Positions 5,326 through 5,769 of a stretch of 5,769 nucleotides of DNA are shown piece after piece. Made by a program: the position numbers and the translations under genes. The stretch covers positions 1-5,769 of the forward strand of contig JAFTCU010000218.1 in assembly GCA_017454585.1 (NCBI GenBank). The letters are read 5' to 3'. Positions within the stretch are counted from its first letter, which is position 1, and the number at the start of each line of letters is the position of its first letter. The notes beneath the pieces were generated by a model. That model did not search any database. It saw nothing but the letters and a program-made list of their open reading frames with translations, and was not told where the DNA came from. Source of the stretch: Thermoguttaceae bacterium. Lineage in GTDB: Bacteria; Planctomycetota; Planctomycetia; Pirellulales; Thermoguttaceae.

Positions 5326-5355
5326 ACGCTTATTCTCGCATTTTAAGCGTTTTTT
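5326..5355 (+). terminator. Probable Rho-independent terminator for rightward transcription
   Basis: ACGCTTA (5326-5332) and TAAGCGT (5344-5350) form a perfect 7-bp stem with an 11-nt loop. A run of six T (5350-5355) and AATTT follow. The stem is only moderately GC-rich and the loop long, so strength is uncertain. No convincing plus-strand gene precedes it. Confidence 0.45.
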
Positions 5356-5363
5356 AATTTCAA

Positions 5364-5387
5364 ACCGGGGAAAAGACCGGGGAAAAA
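5364..5387 (+). repeat. Two-copy 12-bp tandem repeat
   Basis: ACCGGGGAAAAG (5364-5375) is followed directly by ACCGGGGAAAAA (5376-5387), with only the last base differing. It lies between the terminator-like hairpins and the GC-rich island. Confidence 0.6.
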
Positions 5388-5440
5388 TCGAAAACTTTAT
5401 TCTTACGTCTTGATTGATTCCTTTATTTAATTTTTCTTTT

Positions 5441-5630
5441 GGGCGTTCTCGCGCCATCGGGCGCGCTGCGGACCTTAGACGCGGCGGCGCGCTGGGCGTT
5501 CCCTTTGGGCGGGCCGTTGCGGCGCGCGGCAGCGGGATTAAAGCCGCGCGGCGTCAAGCGCAATGGGAAGAAAGGCGGGGCCGCTGAGCGTTCCGGCCTT
5601 TCGACGTGCTCAAGGCGCTGGGGGTTCACC
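5441..5630. repeat. GC-rich, hairpin-rich island (candidate REP-like or dispersed intergenic element)
   Basis: By hand count this 190-bp block is 137/190 G+C (72%), whereas 110 bp to the left and 60 bp to the right are 30% and 28%. It contains CGCGCC/GGCGCG (5450-5465, 4-nt loop). A larger structure has CGCGCGGC/GCCGCGCG (5523-5530 with 5543-5550) inside TTGCG/CGCAA (5517-5521 with 5559-5563). AGCG...CCTT pairs with AAGGCGCT (5587-5619). The word TTCGACGTGCTCAAGG (5600-5615) resembles the TTCGACAAGCTCAGG-type dispersed repeats I recall from several bacteria. Open frames on both strands (74 and 76 codons) come from low stop-codon density and show no conserved domain, so I treat it as non-coding. 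Confidence 0.5.
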
Positions 5631-5662
5631 AGTTTGTTGCACTTAAAACACACTCAAACCTA

Positions 5663-5681
5663 AAAAACCTTACAGGTTTTT
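5663..5681. terminator. Short perfect hairpin flanked by A/T runs, possible weak bidirectional terminator
   Basis: AAAAACCT (5663-5670) and AGGTTTTT (5674-5681) pair perfectly around a 3-nt loop. On both strands the 3' arm is a T-run (six T on the minus strand), the layout of a small two-way terminator. Only three of the eight pairs are at G or C rich positions near the loop, so it may be weak. From here to the right edge (5682-5769) I see no supportable feature. Confidence 0.35.
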
Positions 5682-5769
5682 AAATTTTGAAAACCGTTTG
5701 ATTAAATGGCCTCAGTGCGGTCGTTTGGGGTGGCTATTTTTATGTTATTTTACCCTTCAACGGCCAAAA

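Noticed and set aside
5423..5663. Overlapping 74- and 76-codon frames on opposite strands in the GC-rich island
   Set aside because: Two overlapping frames on both strands are expected from 72% GC sequence. Neither has a good ribosome site or a conserved domain, and the sequence is dominated by hairpins.
5706..5769. Plus-strand ATG frame open to the right edge (MASVRSFGVAIFMLFY...)
   Set aside because: It has a hydrophobic start but no ribosome site or promoter, and only about 21 codons are visible, so it cannot be supported.
1..5769. CRISPR array or insertion sequence
   Set aside because: No regularly spaced direct repeats, no terminal inverted repeats flanking a transposase, and no transposase-like protein in any frame.

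Overview
The window looks like chromosomal DNA of a Gram-negative bacterium, most likely from the Planctomycetota-Verrucomicrobiota-Chlamydiota (PVC) assemblage, with a lean towards Lentisphaerota/Verrucomicrobiota-type gut or aquatic bacteria. Two things suggest this. The conserved translation cluster runs ffh-rpsP-trmD-rplS with no rimM, an order I recall from Chlamydia. Next to it is a secreted protein with a PEP-CTERM tail, a sorting signal common in Verrucomicrobiota, Lentisphaerota and Planctomycetota. The phylum is an inference and not proven by this window.

All convincing genes are on the minus strand, so in transcription order the window is read right to left. The right end (about 4862-5769) has no convincing gene. 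It holds the PEP-CTERM gene's promoter with phased A-tracts upstream, a region with recurring CACTT/AAGTG words, two outward-reading terminator-like hairpins, and a very GC-rich (72% by hand count), hairpin-rich island of about 190 bp set in roughly 30% GC DNA. The PEP-CTERM gene follows (4834 to 3773), with its own promoter, Shine-Dalgarno sequence and a strong terminator. Between that terminator and the ffh promoter lies a short sequence resembling the 3' end of a tRNA.

The left two thirds is the housekeeping cluster. ffh (signal recognition particle GTPase) has a good sigma70 promoter and a likely terminator. A 208-nt, hairpin-rich leader then precedes rpsP (ribosomal protein bS16), followed closely by trmD (tRNA m1G37 methyltransferase) and rplS (ribosomal protein bL19). 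After rplS comes a compact folded intergenic element and the first 19 codons of a very basic small protein that runs off the left edge.

Functionally, ffh delivers nascent membrane and secreted proteins to the translocon, while rpsP, trmD and rplS supply the ribosome and reading-frame maintenance. The PEP-CTERM protein is an unrelated envelope or extracellular product whose processing would need an exosortase encoded elsewhere. I found no CRISPR array, complete tRNA or rRNA, recognisable transposase, or clearly new multi-gene system. The most unusual parts are the GC-rich structured island and the tRNA-like relic.
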